Assembly: GCF_014698305.1 (NCBI RefSeq)
Contig: NZ_JACJST010000012.1
Location: 62,001-126,000, forward strand
DNA length: 64,000 bases
Source: Anabaena lutea FACHB-196
GTDB taxonomy: Bacteria; Cyanobacteriota; Cyanobacteriia; Cyanobacteriales; Nostocaceae
Reading direction: 5' to 3'
Both the position numbers and the translations under genes were made by a program. Shown one piece after another: positions 45,461 to 55,559 of this stretch (its first letter is position 1; each line of letters starts with the position of its first letter). Under the pieces are notes generated by a model, which was not told where the DNA came from, searched no databases, and saw only the letters and a program-made list of their open reading frames with translations.

Positions 45461-46654
45461 TCAACTTTCTTTCATTTCCAGTTGCAAAGGCAGAATTACA
45501 GTAAAAGTAGAACCTATCTCTGGTTGAGAAACTAGCTTAATTTCGCCTTGTAATAGTTTTACCGACCGCGAAACTATTGCCAAACCTAAACCAGTACTAT
45601 CAGGAAGATGGGACTTTTGATTATTACAACGAAAATAAGGTTCAAAAATATGCTTTTGGTCTTCTGGTGTAATGCCAATACCTGTATCAGAAACGGCAAA
45701 CTCCCACTTTTGATTATCTAATACATGAGAAATAATATGAATACTTCCCGACTCTGTATAGCGAATTGCATTACTCACAAGGTTTGTAATAACTTGTTGT
45801 AGTTGAAATGCATCTGTGATTATTTTTTGATAATTTTGTTCACAATCAACTACGAGAGACAATTTTTTTTCAGCAGCTAAAGGTTCCAACATTTCACATA
45901 CATTACTAATGATTTCACAGACATCCGTTGATGTAAGTTCAATTTTGATTTGTCCGGCTTCATATCGCGATAATTCTAGTAAATCATTAATTAAACGTAG
46001 CAAGTGTCTGCCATTACGCAACACTCGTTCAATATGTTCAATATTGTGATAAGTATTTGTTACAGGGTTTTTTTTATGTTCACGTAAAAATAAATCAGAG
46101 TAACCTATAATTGAGGCTAGGGGTTGTTTTAAATCATGAGTTAGTAACGAGAAGTGTTCTCGATGAGCATTAACTAAGCGGGTTAGTTCCTGATTATGCA
46201 ACGTTAAAGTATTTTGCAGATGCTCTAATTCTCGTAATCGTTCATCAACATAACTATTAAAACACCGAGCGATTGCTTCATCAATTACGGTGTTAATCAA
46301 CCGCATAGCCCGAATAATATCTGTTGGCTTTGCCTGCAATAAATCTGCTTGCATTATGTCGAATATTACTGTTCTTAAGTGATGATATTCTCTAGCAATT
46401 TCTGCTGAATCAAAGCCTTGTGTAGCTCGAATCACTCCGTGTTGCCAACTGGCGGTTACTATGGATTTAAAATCATTACCCTGAGATGTTGAAAGTACTG
46501 TCACCATTGCTTTTAAGACAAATGGAATGTGATTTTTAATTGCACTATAGGATAGATTATCAGCACTTTCAATCCGCCGATCTTGGCGAACCGCTGTCAC
46601 CCATTTATCTATGATGGTATCAGTTCGATCAGTCAACAATTGACTAAAATCCAT
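45461..46654 (-). CDS. Sensor histidine kinase with N-terminal RsbRD-like sensory domain
   Basis: About 397 residues from the ATG at 46654 (MDFSQLLTDR). An in-frame start at 46741 adds 29 residues. The N-terminal all-helical region (about 1-150, TIIDKWVTAVRQDRRIESAD ... IAREYHHLRTVIFDIMQ) resembles the non-heme globin-like RsbRD sensor. The kinase core has the H box LLTHDLKQPLASIIGYSDL, N box LVSNAIRYTESG, and G boxes DTGIGITPEDQ and TGLGLAIVSRSVKL. No membrane helix, so it is cytoplasmic. No response regulator is adjacent in the same operon. The pseudo-receiver at 44049 lacks the phospho-Asp, so it is not a good partner. Confidence 0.9.
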   Translation of the reverse strand: MDFSQLLTDRTDTIIDKWVTAVRQDRRIESADNLSYSAIKNHIPFVLKAMVTVLSTSQGNDFKSIVTASWQHGVIRATQGFDSAEIAREYHHLRTVIFDIMQADLLQAKPTDIIRAMRLINTVIDEAIARCFNSYVDERLRELEHLQNTLTLHNQELTRLVNAHREHFSLLTHDLKQPLASIIGYSDLFLREHKKNPVTNTYHNIEHIERVLRNGRHLLRLINDLLELSRYEAGQIKIELTSTDVCEIISNVCEMLEPLAAEKKLSLVVDCEQNYQKIITDAFQLQQVITNLVSNAIRYTESGSIHIISHVLDNQKWEFAVSDTGIGITPEDQKHIFEPYFRCNNQKSHLPDSTGLGLAIVSRSVKLLQGEIKLVSQPEIGSTFTVILPLQLEMKES

Positions 46655-47036
46655 TTTTTTAAACTCAGTGTATCTAATTGTATATGCAATTAGTCTAGCG
46701 ATTCTAATGGGTTTGTCTTCACAATTATTGAGATAACTCAAATATCACAGCAATTAGATAGCAACAAACCTGCAACTTACAGTGTTTAAAATAAATTTAA
46801 CACCATAAAGATAATAAATTAGCAAACATACCCAAATAAATAAAATCTGTAATGGTTAATAGTTACTGAGATGCGCTCACCCTGGCCGACCCACTTAGAG
46901 TAGGTTAGAAAACCACACCCCACCATAAAATATATTACTCTTGTGGGGTGAGCATCCTGCTCGCCTATCTTATATGTAATTGGATATAGCTACTGCTCAC
47001 AAAATTGCATTGCTCCCATGTCACAATTAGCCGGAA

Positions 47037-47627
47037 ATGAAAATAATTATTTGCCCTGGAATCCATGAACCAGAATTAACTACAAGCTTTATTACAGGAG
47101 GGTTAAATCTAGAGCATGACAGATCCAGCCAACAAAATCTGGTAGATATATTGGTTTTTCCGGAAGAAGGAATTTTAGCTTTATCCGCATTCCATATTTT
47201 ACAGTTTTTGCGCCTTCATCTTCAGCGCCCCGCAGACGAAAGTCTGGGTAATGGGCTAGAAACGCCTGTTATATTCATTAGCTTTAGTGCTGGTGTAGTT
47301 GGTGCAATTATCGCTGCCACAAAGTGGCAACTTTTGGGCGGTTATGTCAAAGCATTTATTGCCATAGATGGCTGGGGGATGCCATTATGGGGGAATTTCC
47401 CAATTCATCGTCTGAGTCATGATTACTTCACCCATTGGAGTTCTGCTGTTTTAGGTAGTGGACAAGATAATTTTTACGCCGACCCACCGGTTGAACACTT
47501 ATCCATGTGGCGATCGCCCCAAACAGTACAAGGACAGTGGGTAGACCAATCGATGGGGTTTTCTCCATCCATAAAATCCTTAAGTGCGGCTGAATTTTTG
47601 CATTTGTTGTTAAAACGCTATGATTAA
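47037..47627 (+). CDS. Conserved hypothetical, alpha/beta-hydrolase-like protein
   Basis: 196 residues. The N-terminus MKIIICPGIHEPELTTSF and the central VIFISFSAGVVGAIIAATKW (strand, nucleophile-elbow-like Ser-Ala-Gly, helix) and AFIAIDGWGMPLW suggest an alpha/beta-hydrolase fold. The elbow is FSAG rather than GxSxG, so activity is uncertain. The C-terminal segment SMGFSPSIKSLSAAEFLHLL is typical of a cyanobacterial family without assigned function. No signal peptide. Confidence 0.6.
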   Translation: MKIIICPGIHEPELTTSFITGGLNLEHDRSSQQNLVDILVFPEEGILALSAFHILQFLRLHLQRPADESLGNGLETPVIFISFSAGVVGAIIAATKWQLLGGYVKAFIAIDGWGMPLWGNFPIHRLSHDYFTHWSSAVLGSGQDNFYADPPVEHLSMWRSPQTVQGQWVDQSMGFSPSIKSLSAAEFLHLLLKRYD

Positions 47628-47937
47628 CATTCTCTCCACCTTGGTGCGGAGCTTTCGCTTTAGCGATACGCGGTTCATTTAATCCGTATTCATTTAGTGG
47701 GAAGGGAGTAACGCCCAAGTTTTGAGCAGTCTCGCCAGAGGCATTAGTTCAGATTTGACCCGCCGTACTTATAAAAATAGTCCGGACACTAGCGTTACCA
47801 AACAGGAGTGAGAAATAGAGAAAATAAGGGTGACAATGGAAATAAACACGGTTAAATAACGAATGTTCCTCTCATGACTCCCGGCTCCCGGCTTCTTCCG
47901 ATCCATCTACCCTAGTCAAAATTCCTAAATATAGTAA
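47628..47937. other. 310-bp spacer before the MFS transporter
   Basis: No gene seen. Contains GCTTTCGCTTTAGCGATACG and CCCGGCTCCCGGCTTC, repeat-like motifs common between Nostocales genes. Confidence 0.4.
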
Positions 47938-49194
47938 ATGTTTCCTACTGAACCTACTGCTGTTAATCACGGCTTTGGCGCACTGCTAAAAAACAGGAAT
48001 TTTATGCTCCTGTGGATTGGGCAATTGATTTCCCAGTTGGCAGATAAGGTATTCTTTGTCTTAATGATTGCCTTACTGAAGCTCTACCTACCTGCTAATG
48101 ATGTAGACAATAGCGGTCGTTTTTATTTGTACATGGCATTTACCGTACCAGCAATTTTATTTGGTTCCGCAGGCGGTGTGATCGTTGACCGTGTGCCAAA
48201 AAAACTGATTATGGTAGGCTCAGATGCGGTGCGTGGGATATTCATGCTGTTGATTCCCTTTCTACCACGGGAGTTTGCAATTCTGTTATTCTTTACCTTT
48301 GCTATTTCCACCGTTACCCAGTTTTTTGCCCCAGCAGAACAAGCTGCCATTCCTCTTTTGGTAAAGAAAGAGGGTTTAATGGCTGCCAATGCCTTATTTA
48401 GCAGCACGATGATGGCAGCATTAATTATTGGTAATGCTGTCGCTAGTCCGATGTTGGATTGGGTGGAAAGCTTGAATAAAGGTTTTGGTAAAGAAATGGT
48501 AGTAGGTATCTTATATCTACTATCTGCTTTGATTATGATGCCTATTCATTTTCAAGAACACAGACATATTGACGAAGATACAGTTAAAATTAATCCTTGG
48601 ACTGAATTCTTACAAGGCTTGCGCTATCTCAAAAAAAATCGGCTCGTGTGGAATGCCATGCTGCAAATTGTCACTTTATACTGCGTGTTTGCGGCTCTGA
48701 TAGAATTAGCGATTGGTATGGCAGCAAAGTTACACTTAGAAGCCAGGGACTTTAGCTTTTTCGTGGCCTCTGCCGGAGTCGGGATGGTAATAGGTGCGGC
48801 AATTCTCGGTCACTTTGGTCATAAATTACATCAAAAACCCTTACCCTTAATCGGGTTTTTGATTATGGCGATGTCTTTGGGGTTGTTCACTTTTATTGAA
48901 AACCTACCCCTAGCCCTAGGACTCTGTATTTTCTTGGGTGTCGGTGCGGCCTTCGTGAATGTGCCAATGCAAACTTTAATTCAGCAAGAAACTCCACCAG
49001 AAATGCATGGTAAGGTATTTGGCTTTCAAAATCATGCTATCAATATTGCTCTCACCGCACCTCTGTTGATAACCACAAAGCTAGTTAATGCCTTTGGTTT
49101 ATCAGCTGTGCTGTTGGGAATGAGCTTGGTTGTGGCTGCCGTCGGTGTCTGGGCTTGGCAAAATACCCGGCGGGTATTGCAAGATGTGATTTAA
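47938..49194 (+). CDS. MFS-family membrane transporter
   Basis: 418 residues with about twelve hydrophobic helices. The first segment (NRNFMLLWIGQLISQLADKV), the motif-A-like loop after helix 2 (GGVIVDRVPKKLIMVGSDAV) and the repeat in the second half (GHFGHKLHQKPLPLIGFLIM) match the MFS_3/enterobactin-exporter-like subgroup. The substrate cannot be inferred. It precedes ilvB by about 145 bp in the same direction. Confidence 0.88.
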   Translation: MFPTEPTAVNHGFGALLKNRNFMLLWIGQLISQLADKVFFVLMIALLKLYLPANDVDNSGRFYLYMAFTVPAILFGSAGGVIVDRVPKKLIMVGSDAVRGIFMLLIPFLPREFAILLFFTFAISTVTQFFAPAEQAAIPLLVKKEGLMAANALFSSTMMAALIIGNAVASPMLDWVESLNKGFGKEMVVGILYLLSALIMMPIHFQEHRHIDEDTVKINPWTEFLQGLRYLKKNRLVWNAMLQIVTLYCVFAALIELAIGMAAKLHLEARDFSFFVASAGVGMVIGAAILGHFGHKLHQKPLPLIGFLIMAMSLGLFTFIENLPLALGLCIFLGVGAAFVNVPMQTLIQQETPPEMHGKVFGFQNHAINIALTAPLLITTKLVNAFGLSAVLLGMSLVVAAVGVWAWQNTRRVLQDVI

Positions 49195-49339
49195 AAATTG
49201 TAAAATCATAGCCCAAAGATATTGTATGTCTATGCTAGTAAATGGAAATTATCTAAGCATTTGCTGGAATTTTTCAATTAAAATGAAGTTATAAATACAG
49301 AATCTAGGGCTTAAGTTTAGTTATATTTTGAGGTTAACC

Positions 49340-51256
49340 GTGCGTTCACAAAGTGTCTCCGCAGGAGAATCCCCTTCTCAAATCAGTATCTCACAATCGG
49401 CAAATCACAAGCAATCTCCTATCTCTAATTCGTCAGTTGTCCCCCCCAAACGTGAATCTGGCGGTTTTGCATTGCTAGATAGTCTCGTCCGTCATGGGGT
49501 TGAGTATATTTTTGGTTATCCCGGTGGGGCAATTCTGCCGATTTATGATGACCTGTATAAAGTAGAAGAAACTGGCAGAATTAAACATATCTTGGTTAGA
49601 CACGAACAAGGCGCTTCCCATGCAGCTGACGGCTACGCCCGTGCTACTGGTAAGGTGGGAGTGTGCTTTGGGACTTCTGGCCCAGGGGCAACCAATTTAG
49701 TCACAGGTATCGCTACAGCCTACATGGATTCTATTCCCATGATTGTGGTGACAGGACAAGTACCACGGGCTTCGATTGGTACAGATGCCTTCCAAGAAAC
49801 AGATATTTACGGTATTACTTTGCCCATTGTCAAGCATTCTTATGTAGTGCGTGACCCTAAAGATATGGCGCGGATTGTGGCGGAAGCGTTTCACATTGCC
49901 AGCACTGGTAGACCGGGGCCTGTTTTGATAGATGTTCCTAAAGATGTGGCTTTGGAAGAATTTGACTATGTACCTGTAGAACCAGGTTCGGTCAAGTTAC
50001 CTGGATATCGTCCCACTGTGAAGGGAAATCCCAGACAAATTAATGCGGCAATTCAGTTGATTCGAGAAAGTCGCCGTCCGTTGTTGTATGTTGGTGGAGG
50101 TGCGATCGCAGCGAATGCCCACGCAGAAGTCAAACAACTGGCAGAATTATTTAATATCCCTGTCACTACAACCTTAATGGGTATCGGTGCATTTGATGAA
50201 CATCATCCCCTCTCCTTGGGAATGTTGGGAATGCACGGTACTGCTTACGCTAACTTTGCGGTGACAGATTGTGATTTGCTGATTTGTATTGGTGCCAGAT
50301 TTGATGACCGGGTGACAGGTAAGTTAGATGAATTTGCTTCCCATGCTAAAGTCATTCATATCGATATTGACCCAGCTGAAGTAGGTAAAAACCGTGTTCC
50401 CGAAGTTCCTATTGTCGGTGATGTCAAAAACGTTTTAACAGATTTGTTGCGTCGATGTCAAAACTCAACTAATAAAACTCCTCCTTACCAAAATCAAGAA
50501 TGGTTAAACTTAATTAACCGTTGGAAACAAGATTACCCTTTGGTAGTACCTCATTATCCTGATAGCATTTCCCCCCAAGAGGTAATTATCGAAGTTGGTC
50601 GTCAAGCACCCCACGCTTTCTACACCACAGATGTCGGACAACATCAAATGTGGGCGGCACAATTCCTCAAGAATGGCCCCAGACGCTGGATTTCTAGTGC
50701 TGGTTTAGGAACAATGGGTTTTGGTGTTCCTGCCGCGATGGGTGTAAAAGTAGCGTTCCCTGATGAAGAAGTTATCTGTATCAGCGGTGATGCCAGTTTC
50801 CAAATGTGTTTACAGGAATTGGGGACTTTAGCACAGTATGGCATAAATGTCAAGACTGTGATTTTAAATAATGGCTGGCAGGGAATGGTGCGTCAATGGC
50901 AAGAAGCCTTCTATGGTGAGCGTTATTCTTGCTCAAATATGGAAGTAGGGATGCCAGACATTGAACTTTTGGCTAAAGCCTATGGTATCAAGGGCATGGT
51001 GATTAGTAACCGAGACGAGTTACAAGATAAAATTGCCGAAATGTTGGCACATAACGGGCCAGTGATTGTCAATGTCCAAGTTACCAGAGATGAAAACTGC
51101 TATCCTATGGTCGCTCCTGGTAAGAGTAACGCGCAAATGATTGGTTTGCCTAAGCAACAACCGAAAATTGCCGTTGAGCCAGTTTATTGTAGCCACTGTA
51201 ATACGGAAAACCTACCTAGTCACAATTTCTGTTCTGAGTGTGGAACCAAGTTGTAA
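49340..51256 (+). CDS. ilvB: Acetolactate synthase large subunit with C-terminal zinc ribbon
   Basis: About 638 residues from the GTG at 49340, which follows GAGGTTAACC at proper distance. A TTG at 49328 also opens the frame. Thiamine-diphosphate enzyme domains are in order: [18 protein letters not shown] and [20 protein letters not shown] (catalytic Glu), a central FAD-binding domain with [13 protein letters not shown], and the ThDP motif [19 protein letters not shown] ... NNGWQGMV. It makes acetolactate from pyruvate, first step of valine and leucine synthesis. The last ~22 residues, [20 protein letters not shown], form a CxxC-x11-CxxC zinc ribbon not part of typical IlvB. Confidence 0.95.
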   Translation: MRSQSVSAGESPSQISISQSANHKQSPISNSSVVPPKRESGGFALLDSLVRHGVEYIFGYPGGAILPIYDDLYKVEETGRIKHILVRHEQGASHAADGYARATGKVGVCFGTSGPGATNLVTGIATAYMDSIPMIVVTGQVPRASIGTDAFQETDIYGITLPIVKHSYVVRDPKDMARIVAEAFHIASTGRPGPVLIDVPKDVALEEFDYVPVEPGSVKLPGYRPTVKGNPRQINAAIQLIRESRRPLLYVGGGAIAANAHAEVKQLAELFNIPVTTTLMGIGAFDEHHPLSLGMLGMHGTAYANFAVTDCDLLICIGARFDDRVTGKLDEFASHAKVIHIDIDPAEVGKNRVPEVPIVGDVKNVLTDLLRRCQNSTNKTPPYQNQEWLNLINRWKQDYPLVVPHYPDSISPQEVIIEVGRQAPHAFYTTDVGQHQMWAAQFLKNGPRRWISSAGLGTMGFGVPAAMGVKVAFPDEEVICISGDASFQMCLQELGTLAQYGINVKTVILNNGWQGMVRQWQEAFYGERYSCSNMEVGMPDIELLAKAYGIKGMVISNRDELQDKIAEMLAHNGPVIVNVQVTRDENCYPMVAPGKSNAQMIGLPKQQPKIAVEPVYCSHCNTENLPSHNFCSECGTKL

Positions 51257-51628
51257 TTAGATTCTTAAGGGTTATGAAAATGATTTTCAATGATGTCTAA
51301 ACCCTTGTAGAGACGTTCCATGGAACGTCTCTACATCTAAATTCATAATTGGTTTCACTAACGCCGGATATAAACCTCGCCCAATTTGAAACCTATAGTT
51401 TTTTCTATAGGGAAAACTCAAATTTTCAAGATAGATGATGGGATGAAATCCATTAATTTATCTGTCTTTATCCGCGTTTATCTGCGTGCATCCGCGTTTA
51501 ACTATTTTATGCAGCTTCATATTAATCTAAATCTAGTATAACGCACCAAATCATTGATAATATCTGCATTTTGGAGATGTCTAATTGTTTTGCACTATCC
51601 ATCTGTCATAATCATTTTTAAAATTGGT
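51257..51628. other. Spacer between ilvB and dacB
   Basis: Contains a 28-bp perfect palindrome at 51307-51334 (arms GTAGAGACGTTCCA and its complement) and a TTTATCCGCGTTTATCTGCG/TGCATCCGCGTTTA short repeat near 51471-51501. No gene. Confidence 0.55.
51307..51334. repeat. Perfect 28-bp palindromic repeat
   Basis: GTAGAGACGTTCCA followed directly by TGGAACGTCTCTAC. It lies 50 bp after the ilvB stop. The same arms appear at 17575 and, diverged, at 12220. Confidence 0.9.
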
Positions 51629-53101
51629 ATGAATATGATTGGCAGAAAAATTTCTATTAGCATGATTTTACTATTTCTCGGTATCCAAGTTGGAGTTACT
51701 CAAGAAATAGCGCAAGCACAAACCTCAGTTGCACAAGCAAATACTACAAAATCAACTTGTCCTGCTCAATTACCCTCATCTGTAGATGCTATTATCAATC
51801 TCCCTCAATTTAGTCGTATGCGCTGGGGAATTTTGGTAAAACCCTTATCATCTGGGCAATCTCTTTACAATCGAGATGCTGAAAAATACTTTATTCCTGC
51901 TTCTAATACTAAACTATTCACAACAGCAGCTGCATTACAGAAATTGGGGGCAAATTTTCGCATTCGTACCTCTGTTTATCAAGATGGTGAAGGTATTGTG
52001 CGTGTTGTTGGTAGGGGAGATCCTAGCTTAAAAGATGCTCAACTAACAGTATTAGCAAAACAGTTATCGCAACAGGGGATTCGGCAAATAAATCAGTTAA
52101 TTGCTGATGATAGTTATTTTCAAGGAGAAGTTGTAAATTCAAGTTGGCAATGGGAAGATGTACAGGCTTATTATGGCGCACCAGTAAATAGTTTAATTTT
52201 AAATGAGAATGCTTCCGTCTTAAAATTTGTCCCGCAAACTATAGGTAAGCCACTGAAACTTAATTGGGCTGAACCTACGGAAGGATATTGGTGGAGAATT
52301 GAAAATAATACTGTAACTACTTCAGAAAATGAACCAAGTTTTGTGGAAGTAAGCCGTGATTTAAAAGGACAAATATTAAGGATTCAAGGACAATTAGCTG
52401 TAAATTCTCAACCAGAAATAACGGCTTTAGCTATTTTTGATCCAGTTGAAAATTTCTTAAGACATTTTCGGCAAAGTTTAGGAAGAGAAAAAATTTCTGT
52501 ACAACAAACCTCTAGCAGTAATGGTGGTAAGAATGAACAAGAAATAGCAGTAATTGAATCTGCACCTTTATCTGATTTGATGGTAGAGACAAATGTCAAT
52601 AGTAATAATTTATTTGCTGAAGCTTTACTCAGGATATTAGGTAGTAAACAACCATTAGCAAAAAATCAACGTACTGCTGATGCAGGGCTACAAGTTTTAA
52701 AGACTACTTTAACTGAATTGGGAATTGAGCCAACAAATTATATTTTAGTCGATGGTTCTGGATTATCTCGCAAAAATTTAATTAGTCCAGAAGCTTTGGT
52801 GCAACTTTTGCAGGTAATGGGTAAATCATCTCAAGCTGAAGTTTTTCGTGCTTCTTTACCTGTTGCAGGTATTAGCGGAACTTTAAAAAACCGCTTTCGC
52901 AACACATTAGCGGAGAGAATTGTACAAGCAAAAACAGGGACAATGACTGGTGTAGTTTCCTTATCTGGATATATTAATGCACCTAATTATGAGCCTTTAG
53001 TTTTCAGTATTATGGTGAACCAATCTGAACAGCCGGCAAGTGTCGTCAGGAAAGCTATGGATGACATTGTAGTTTTATTATCACAGTTGCAGCGTTGTTG
53101 A
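51629..53101 (+). CDS. dacB: D-alanyl-D-alanine carboxypeptidase/endopeptidase (PBP4, peptidase S13)
   Basis: 490 residues from the ATG at 51629. The N-terminus MNMIGRKISISMILLFLGIQ ... AQAQ is a Sec signal peptide. Active-site motifs: SNTK (in FIPASNTKLFTTAAALQKLG), SNN (in ETNVNSNNLFAEALLR) and KTG (in VQAKTGTMTGVVSLSGY), the SxxK/SxN/KTG triad of S13 penicillin-binding proteins. It trims or cleaves peptidoglycan cross-links in the periplasm. A longer frame to 51554 precedes the signal peptide and is not needed. Confidence 0.95.
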   Translation: MNMIGRKISISMILLFLGIQVGVTQEIAQAQTSVAQANTTKSTCPAQLPSSVDAIINLPQFSRMRWGILVKPLSSGQSLYNRDAEKYFIPASNTKLFTTAAALQKLGANFRIRTSVYQDGEGIVRVVGRGDPSLKDAQLTVLAKQLSQQGIRQINQLIADDSYFQGEVVNSSWQWEDVQAYYGAPVNSLILNENASVLKFVPQTIGKPLKLNWAEPTEGYWWRIENNTVTTSENEPSFVEVSRDLKGQILRIQGQLAVNSQPEITALAIFDPVENFLRHFRQSLGREKISVQQTSSSNGGKNEQEIAVIESAPLSDLMVETNVNSNNLFAEALLRILGSKQPLAKNQRTADAGLQVLKTTLTELGIEPTNYILVDGSGLSRKNLISPEALVQLLQVMGKSSQAEVFRASLPVAGISGTLKNRFRNTLAERIVQAKTGTMTGVVSLSGYINAPNYEPLVFSIMVNQSEQPASVVRKAMDDIVVLLSQLQRC

Positions 53102-53150
53102 TACAGCAGAATTCAGGATTCATATCGTGTCCGTTAAATACTTAATCATT

Positions 53151-53280
53151 ATATAGGACTACTATTTGATTTTTGAAATACACGTAGGGTGGGCATTGCC
53201 CACCTTGTCATGGTTTTTGTGGGCGTTGCCCATTCTACAAATACTTAGATTTATTCAAGAACCTAATCGGATTCCTATAT
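53151..53280 (+). repeat. Dispersed repeat B, copy 1 (GGGCATTGCCC type)
   Basis: About 130 bp including ACTATTTGATTTTTGAA, CGTAGGGTGGGCATTGCCCA, TGTGGGCGTTGCCCA and ATACTTAGAT, matching the reverse complement of 56199-56341 along its length. Internal GGGCATTGCCC motifs make it palindromic. Confidence 0.8.
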
Positions 53281-53350
53281 CTGACGCTTTTACGCGGAGA
53301 GATTTTTGATAAGCAATGATCAGGACTGCAATTTGCTGTATTATGATTAG

Positions 53351-54136
53351 CTATTTCTTAATTAAATTCTGAATTGAACGTAAATCGTAATCTAATATTT
53401 TTCCAGTAGTTAAAAGTTGATATCCAGCGATAAATAAAGCAAATGAACCGATAACTACTAATAGGTTTACAGACGCGAATACATTACTAGTGAAAAATAT
53501 TACACCAATTCCCAAGGCAAGTAACAGCCAGCCTAAAGAATGATTTATCCGCTTTTGAAAAAGAATATAAACTCCTGCCATACAAACTATAATCCCAGGA
53601 AAACGCACAAAAAAGCCAACTCGGATATTAGCTGTTAAAATTACAACTCCTGCAACCATTAAAGCTATACCAATTAGCTTATTGGTTTTATCGGAAGTAG
53701 TTGGTATACTTCTGTTAGGAATTTGCGGCTGAAGTGATGTGGGACTGGAGTTAGCAATAATATCTGATTGCTGATTTTGTTGATATTGAAATACAAAGGT
53801 GATGGCGTTTCCTTGTCCCAGACTGATTTGATCTCCTATATTTAATTGATAGGGAGTTTTTGCTTCTAGCTTAGTATTATTTAAAAATGTACCGTTGGAA
53901 CTTCCTAAATCTTCAAGAAAGTAAATACCACTTGTTACTTGAATTTGTGCATGAATGCGAGAAGCTATATCTGCATTTGGCAACTGAGAAACATCAATAT
54001 CCGGTAAACTTTTTTCATTGGGCTTACCAATAAGAATTACAGTTAGATTGGGCGGTAACTCAAAAGATGTGTTGGTTTGAAGATGAAATAGTTCTAAATT
54101 AAATCCTATATTGTTGGCGATATTTATATTTTGCAT
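53351..54136 (-). CDS. FHA-domain protein with C-terminal membrane segments
   Basis: 261 residues. The FHA domain (about 20-120) has LTVILIGKPNEKSLPDID, ADIASRIHAQIQVTSGIYFL with the Ser-Arg and His of the phosphothreonine pocket, and LEDLGSSNGTFLNN. A Gln/Ser-rich linker leads to about four hydrophobic helices (LIGIALMVAGVVILTANIRV, FPGIIVCMAGVYILF, LGWLLLALGIGVIFF, LLVVIGSFALFIAGYQLL). It is a membrane-anchored phosphothreonine-binding protein whose partner kinase is not in the window. Confidence 0.88.
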   Translation of the reverse strand: MQNINIANNIGFNLELFHLQTNTSFELPPNLTVILIGKPNEKSLPDIDVSQLPNADIASRIHAQIQVTSGIYFLEDLGSSNGTFLNNTKLEAKTPYQLNIGDQISLGQGNAITFVFQYQQNQQSDIIANSSPTSLQPQIPNRSIPTTSDKTNKLIGIALMVAGVVILTANIRVGFFVRFPGIIVCMAGVYILFQKRINHSLGWLLLALGIGVIFFTSNVFASVNLLVVIGSFALFIAGYQLLTTGKILDYDLRSIQNLIKK

Positions 54137-54231
54137 GGCTGATTCTTTGGTACTATTTATAAATCATTGAACACTGCTAAATCTATCAAGCATCGGGTGT
54201 GAAATTAAGCCAATTTATGAACTGATGATTG

Positions 54232-55407
54232 TTAAGCAATACTTCCCCGTTTTCTAGCTTCTTTATAGGAAATTCCCACATTTTTGATCCCGGCTTTAAT
54301 CATTTGTTGTTCCAAAAGGGCAAAGAAACGGGCTTTATCACCACCTCTGACCACAGCTTGATTATGTGCTTCCGCAATTGCCACAGGATAACCGTATCCT
54401 TTTTGCACTTGTGCCAGCATTAATCCTAGGGCTTGGTCAAACATGATAGTATTTTCTGCTACCCAAGCCGGAATTTCAATCCGGGCAATTTCTGTACCTA
54501 CATGAACGTAACAAAAATAAATAGTTTGGTCTTCGTATAGTTCTAAAATCCGGTTATGACTACGCCATAGGGGGCCACGTTGTCCAGGTAGGAGTTGGGT
54601 TGTCCATAGGGTTGTATCTCGCAAAGAATCAAATATTTTACATGGTACATATTCTAACTGGTTGGGGCAATGGCTGACACAATCGGGTACTGGGTGGGGA
54701 CAAGCCAACAACCGTAAAAAGTTCATGGCTTCGATATTGCGAGAGGCGCTAAGATAACCCATAATGGGAATTTGGGCTGCCCGCATCTGTTGCCAAGCCT
54801 CTAAAATGGGAGGTAAAATGCGATCGCGTGCATCCATCGGCAACTGTTCTAAAAACCAGTATATTAACGAACCATCTACCATTGCTAAAGCTGGGGCTTC
54901 TGTTTTCGCAGCACAAGCCAGTTCTGCTAATACCGTAGTTTCCGAAGCTGTGCGACGATGACTCATCCATTCCTCAGTTCTAATTCCCCACTGACGCGAC
55001 ATATATAAATCTTCAGGGCGGTAAAATACCTCCGGCAAACTATCTAGTAAAGGGTGACGATTTTGACCATAATGTAAAACAACTCTACCAATATTGAGCA
55101 AGTAACAATAAGCAATTTCGTGATGATTAGGTGCTATTTGCGAACCATCGGTAGCGATGACAGTATGAACTTTAGGCGGGACAGGGATAGTAATACAGGT
55201 GTTTAGGGGTTCAATTGGGGTAGCATTAGCAAAGAGAATGCGATCGCGCCATTTTTCTTGACGTGCAATTAACTCCTCTTGACACTCAACAGCTTTTTGT
55301 AAATGTTGCTGTGCTAACTCCAAACGCTGACGACTCGCAGCTACTTCTGAAGTTAAATGCTGGCTAAAACCTTGCATTTGTCCCGATACTTTTGTTAAAT
55401 CAAGCAT
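54232..55407 (-). CDS. NurA-domain nuclease
   Basis: About 391 residues from the ATG at 55407 (MLDLTKVSGQ). A longer frame opens at 55452. The NurA fold shows VHTVIATDGSQIAPNHHEIA with the metal-binding Asp near residue 90, LAMVDGSLIYWFLEQLP (second Asp), and a C-terminal GYPVAIAEAHNQAVVRGGDK. NurA works with the HerA helicase in archaea in end resection. Cyanobacteria carry a NurA-like protein. No herA gene lies nearby, so partnership in this genome is unknown. Confidence 0.85.
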   Translation of the reverse strand: MLDLTKVSGQMQGFSQHLTSEVAASRQRLELAQQHLQKAVECQEELIARQEKWRDRILFANATPIEPLNTCITIPVPPKVHTVIATDGSQIAPNHHEIAYCYLLNIGRVVLHYGQNRHPLLDSLPEVFYRPEDLYMSRQWGIRTEEWMSHRRTASETTVLAELACAAKTEAPALAMVDGSLIYWFLEQLPMDARDRILPPILEAWQQMRAAQIPIMGYLSASRNIEAMNFLRLLACPHPVPDCVSHCPNQLEYVPCKIFDSLRDTTLWTTQLLPGQRGPLWRSHNRILELYEDQTIYFCYVHVGTEIARIEIPAWVAENTIMFDQALGLMLAQVQKGYGYPVAIAEAHNQAVVRGGDKARFFALLEQQMIKAGIKNVGISYKEARKRGSIA

Positions 55408-55559
55408 AATGACTAAGTGTAATTGTGTGAATAAATGTAATATCGTTTTCAATTAAAGAAGTATCATTAGGGAACCGCGCGGAGAGTTTTTTCGATAAGT
55501 CATTAATCGATATGATATATAATTAATAACTGTATTCTAAAAATTGGCAAAATAGTGTC

